Source of the DNA: an uncultured Eubacteriales bacterium
GTDB lineage: Bacteria > Bacillota > Clostridia > Oscillospirales > UBA644
Reading direction: 5' to 3'
DNA: 64,000 nucleotides
NCBI GenBank assembly: GCA_934454405.1
Contig: CAKSFN010000003.1
Span: 97,801-161,800 of the forward strand
The notes below the pieces were generated by a model. It did not search any database, had not been told where the DNA came from, and was given only the letters and a program-made list of their open reading frames with translations. Position numbers and translations under genes: made by a program. The number at the start of each line of letters is the position of its first letter. The first letter of the stretch is position 1. Of the stretch, positions 62,333-64,000 are shown piece after piece.

Positions 62333-63498
62333 ATCTTTTCTGCCTCTCCCTTTCTCAACTGCCGATTGGTGAAAAATTCTTTTATATCTTTTTCGGAACA
62401 GCTCACGCTGCCCTGTATCATCTCGTCTCTGCCGCCGCCGCGCCCCGAAAGAGCCTCGTTCATTTTCCGCGAAAACTCTTTCATTCCGCCGTTTTTCGAC
62501 GCCGCAACAAACTTGTATCCGTCCGCGTCGCCTCCCGTAAAAGCCGCGCACACGCCGCCGCATTTTTTCACGGCTTCGTTTACCGTCAGCCGCAGTATAT
62601 CCGCGTCCGCGCCGTCTGTAAAGAACAGCATATCTCCGTCCGTCGGCTCGGCGCTCTGCGCCCGAAGCTCCGCGACCTGCCTTGAAAGCTCCGCGTTTTT
62701 CGCTTTCACTTCGCGCAACTCTTCCGCAAGCCTTTCAACCGCCTTCGCCGCCTCGTGCTGCTTTGCCGAAAGCGCCGCCGAGATCTTTTTCACATTCGCG
62801 TACTTGTCGTTGTAATCGTCCAGCGCCGCGAAGCCGCATTTTGCGTGAATGCGAACGCCGCCCTTCCAGCGGATTCTGTCAAGCAGCTTTATCTGCCCTA
62901 TCTGCCCCGTTGAACGGACGTGCGGCGCGCAGCACGCGCAAACGTCGTATCCCGGTATCGTAACAATCCTTATCGCGTCCGTCAATTCTTTTTTGGAGCG
63001 GAATTCCATGTCTTCCAGCTCTTCCGGTGACGGAAAGTCCGTCTCAACGGCGATGTCTTTCGCCACCGCTTCGTTCGCCATACGCTCCAGCCGCAGAAGC
63101 TCCTCCTCCGTCGGTTCCCTGTCGAAATCGAGCGTCATATCCTCCTCGCCGAGGTGAAAACCGACGTTTGTCATACCGTATTCGCGCCACGCAAGCCCCG
63201 AAACGATATGCTCGCCCGTGTGGTGCTGCATTTTGCGGAAACGCTCCTTCGCGTCCACCTCGCAGAAGACCTCCGCGCCGAGCGGCAGGGGAGATGAAAT
63301 GAAATGCACGATTTTTCCGTCCGCGATTTTTGTGTCGGAAACCTCGATGCCGTTAATTCTGCCGCGGTCGCCCGCCTGTCCGCCGCCCTCGGGGAAGAAC
63401 GCCGTTCTGTCAAGCACCACGCCGTTCTCGGTAACCTCCGTCACCGTTGCGTCGAACTCAAACAGAAACGGGTCGTCATAATAAAGCTTTTCAGTCAT
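62329..63498 (-). CDS. Alanyl-tRNA editing protein (AlaX-L/DHHA1 type)
   Basis: A 389-residue trans-editing protein that hydrolyses misacylated Ser- or Gly-tRNA(Ala). The editing core (about 1-230) has the zinc ligands in MQHHTGEHIVSGL (HxxxH) and VCACCAPHV. A coiled-coil (about 240-285) follows, and a DHHA1 domain (about 295-375) has KNGGMKEFSRKMNEALSGRGGGRDEMIQG. Its operon place upstream of surface-acetylation genes is probably transcriptional convenience, though the overlapped start suggests stable coupling. A good promoter precedes it on the minus strand. Confidence 0.9.
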   Translation of the reverse strand: MTEKLYYDDPFLFEFDATVTEVTENGVVLDRTAFFPEGGGQAGDRGRINGIEVSDTKIADGKIVHFISSPLPLGAEVFCEVDAKERFRKMQHHTGEHIVSGLAWREYGMTNVGFHLGEEDMTLDFDREPTEEELLRLERMANEAVAKDIAVETDFPSPEELEDMEFRSKKELTDAIRIVTIPGYDVCACCAPHVRSTGQIGQIKLLDRIRWKGGVRIHAKCGFAALDDYNDKYANVKKISAALSAKQHEAAKAVERLAEELREVKAKNAELSRQVAELRAQSAEPTDGDMLFFTDGADADILRLTVNEAVKKCGGVCAAFTGGDADGYKFVAASKNGGMKEFSRKMNEALSGRGGGRDEMIQGSVSCSEKDIKEFFTNRQLRKGEAEKI

Positions 63499-63530
63499 AA
63501 TAAATCCCGGTTAATAAATATTCTTTGCAC

Positions 63531-63559
63531 ATTATATCATACAACGCGCGTTTTGTAAA
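63531..63559 (-). promoter_or_regulatory. Promoter of the editing/acetylation operon
   Basis: On the minus strand: TTTACA (63554-63559), 17-base spacer, TATAAT (63531-63536), about 35 bases before the ATG of the editing gene. Confidence 0.85.
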
Positions 63560-63698
63560 GCGGAAATGCAAAATCTCGGGGAAACTTTCATTTTTGGCAT
63601 CGGAAAATCCTCTCCGCCGCTCCCGTTCGGCAGAAAAGGAACTTCCCCGCGGCTTTCAAACGAAGAAATCAAACTTTTTACGAACTTTGTTCGGAAGA

Positions 63699-64000
63699 AC
63701 CGTGTCATTCAGCCTCCCGAACCGCCGTTTTTCGACGCGTTCCGTCACAGTTCACAGAAAGAATAAGCCCCGTTTGTGCAAACCGCCTTTTCACCCCGAA
63801 AAACGGCTGTCCGCCGCCGCTTTTGTCACGAAATTTCCGAAAATTCCGCCGCGCTTTTTCCGAAAAGCGGAGCGGACGGCTTTTCTGCGACCCGTATTCG
63901 GAAAAAGTGTGAAGTAAAGCCCTCCGAACCGCCGTTTTTCGACGCGTTCCGTCACAGTTCACAGAAAGAATAAGCCCCGTTTGTGCAAACCGCCTTTTCA
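63699..64000 (+). repeat. Direct repeat of about 207 bp at the right edge, repeating the end of a short frame
   Basis: AACCGCCGTTTTTCGACGCG and the next ~60 bases occur at 63716 and 63925. Each closes a short frame with PEPPFFDAFRHSSQKE or PSEPPFFDAFRHSSQKE and a stop, followed by GCCCCGTTTGTGCAAACCGC. The first frame (63566-63766, 66 residues) has no RBS and is not counted as a gene. The upstream junction codons again differ while the rest is identical. Confidence 0.7.

Overview
The window looks like the chromosome of a spore-forming Gram-positive Clostridia (Oscillospiraceae/Ruminococcaceae-like). Both subunits of dipicolinate synthase are present. Surface proteins carry dockerins, BspA-type leucine-rich repeats or a sortase-type tail. 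There is an anaerobe-type oxidative-stress cluster (rubrerythrin, desulfoferrodoxin, a PerR-like regulator), an ECF vitamin transporter, and no outer-membrane genes. Promoters are close to sigma-A consensus and start sites have AGGAGG-type RBSs.

Layout. 1-8.5 kb: a partial polysaccharide-deacetylase-like gene, an AGCS amino-acid/Na+ symporter, and two paralogous LRR-dockerin surface proteins. 8.7-21.2 kb: a minus-strand set of phage structural genes (small terminase-like protein, portal, scaffold, major capsid, connector, fibre, XhlA-like protein, holin, degenerate endolysin). It has no large terminase, integrase or tape measure, and a HipA-like kinase on the opposite strand sits inside it. 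21.2-23.3 kb: arrays of hairpin repeats. 23.4-32.8 kb: a WG-repeat lipoprotein, a collagen-like surface protein, a 1373-aa sortase-type surface protein and a winged-helix replication-type protein. 32.8-39.6 kb: perR, dfx, rbr, a pyridoxal kinase and dpaAB, separated by repeat arrays. 39.6-43.2 kb: 174-bp tandem repeats, a tyrosine recombinase, a methylase remnant and a TetR regulator. 43.4-56.3 kb: a dockerin protein, then a cobalamin-riboswitch operon. 56.5-63.5 kb: a DUF4143 ATPase, then an operon of alanyl-tRNA editing protein, SGNH lipoprotein, DUF4358 lipoprotein, MBOAT and DHHW proteins (extracellular O-acetylation).

Two systems stand out. First, the cobalamin riboswitch with a terminator (44.9-45.2 kb) precedes seven genes: two alpha/alpha-toroid proteins, two DUF4430 proteins (the fold family of the C-terminal domain of animal intrinsic factor/transcobalamin), and an ECF T, A-A and S set. 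I read this as a split, cell-surface, transcobalamin-like corrinoid capture system feeding an ECF importer, with one receptor carrying a dockerin.

Second, a family of short elements with two conserved hairpins (at least 11 copies, with compensatory changes in the stems) lies beside genes whose own 3' ends have been copied next to them: portal (1 extra copy), pdxY (2) and dpaB (2). In each case the base differences between gene and copy cluster at the junction, and in portal they are synonymous recodings. This resembles small elements that carry or restore the 3' end of the gene they enter.

The TetR gene and the collagen-like operon also share a 16-bp palindrome placed identically after their -10 boxes, which suggests one regulon. 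Intergenic DNA is unusually rich in further dispersed and tandem repeats, described individually below.
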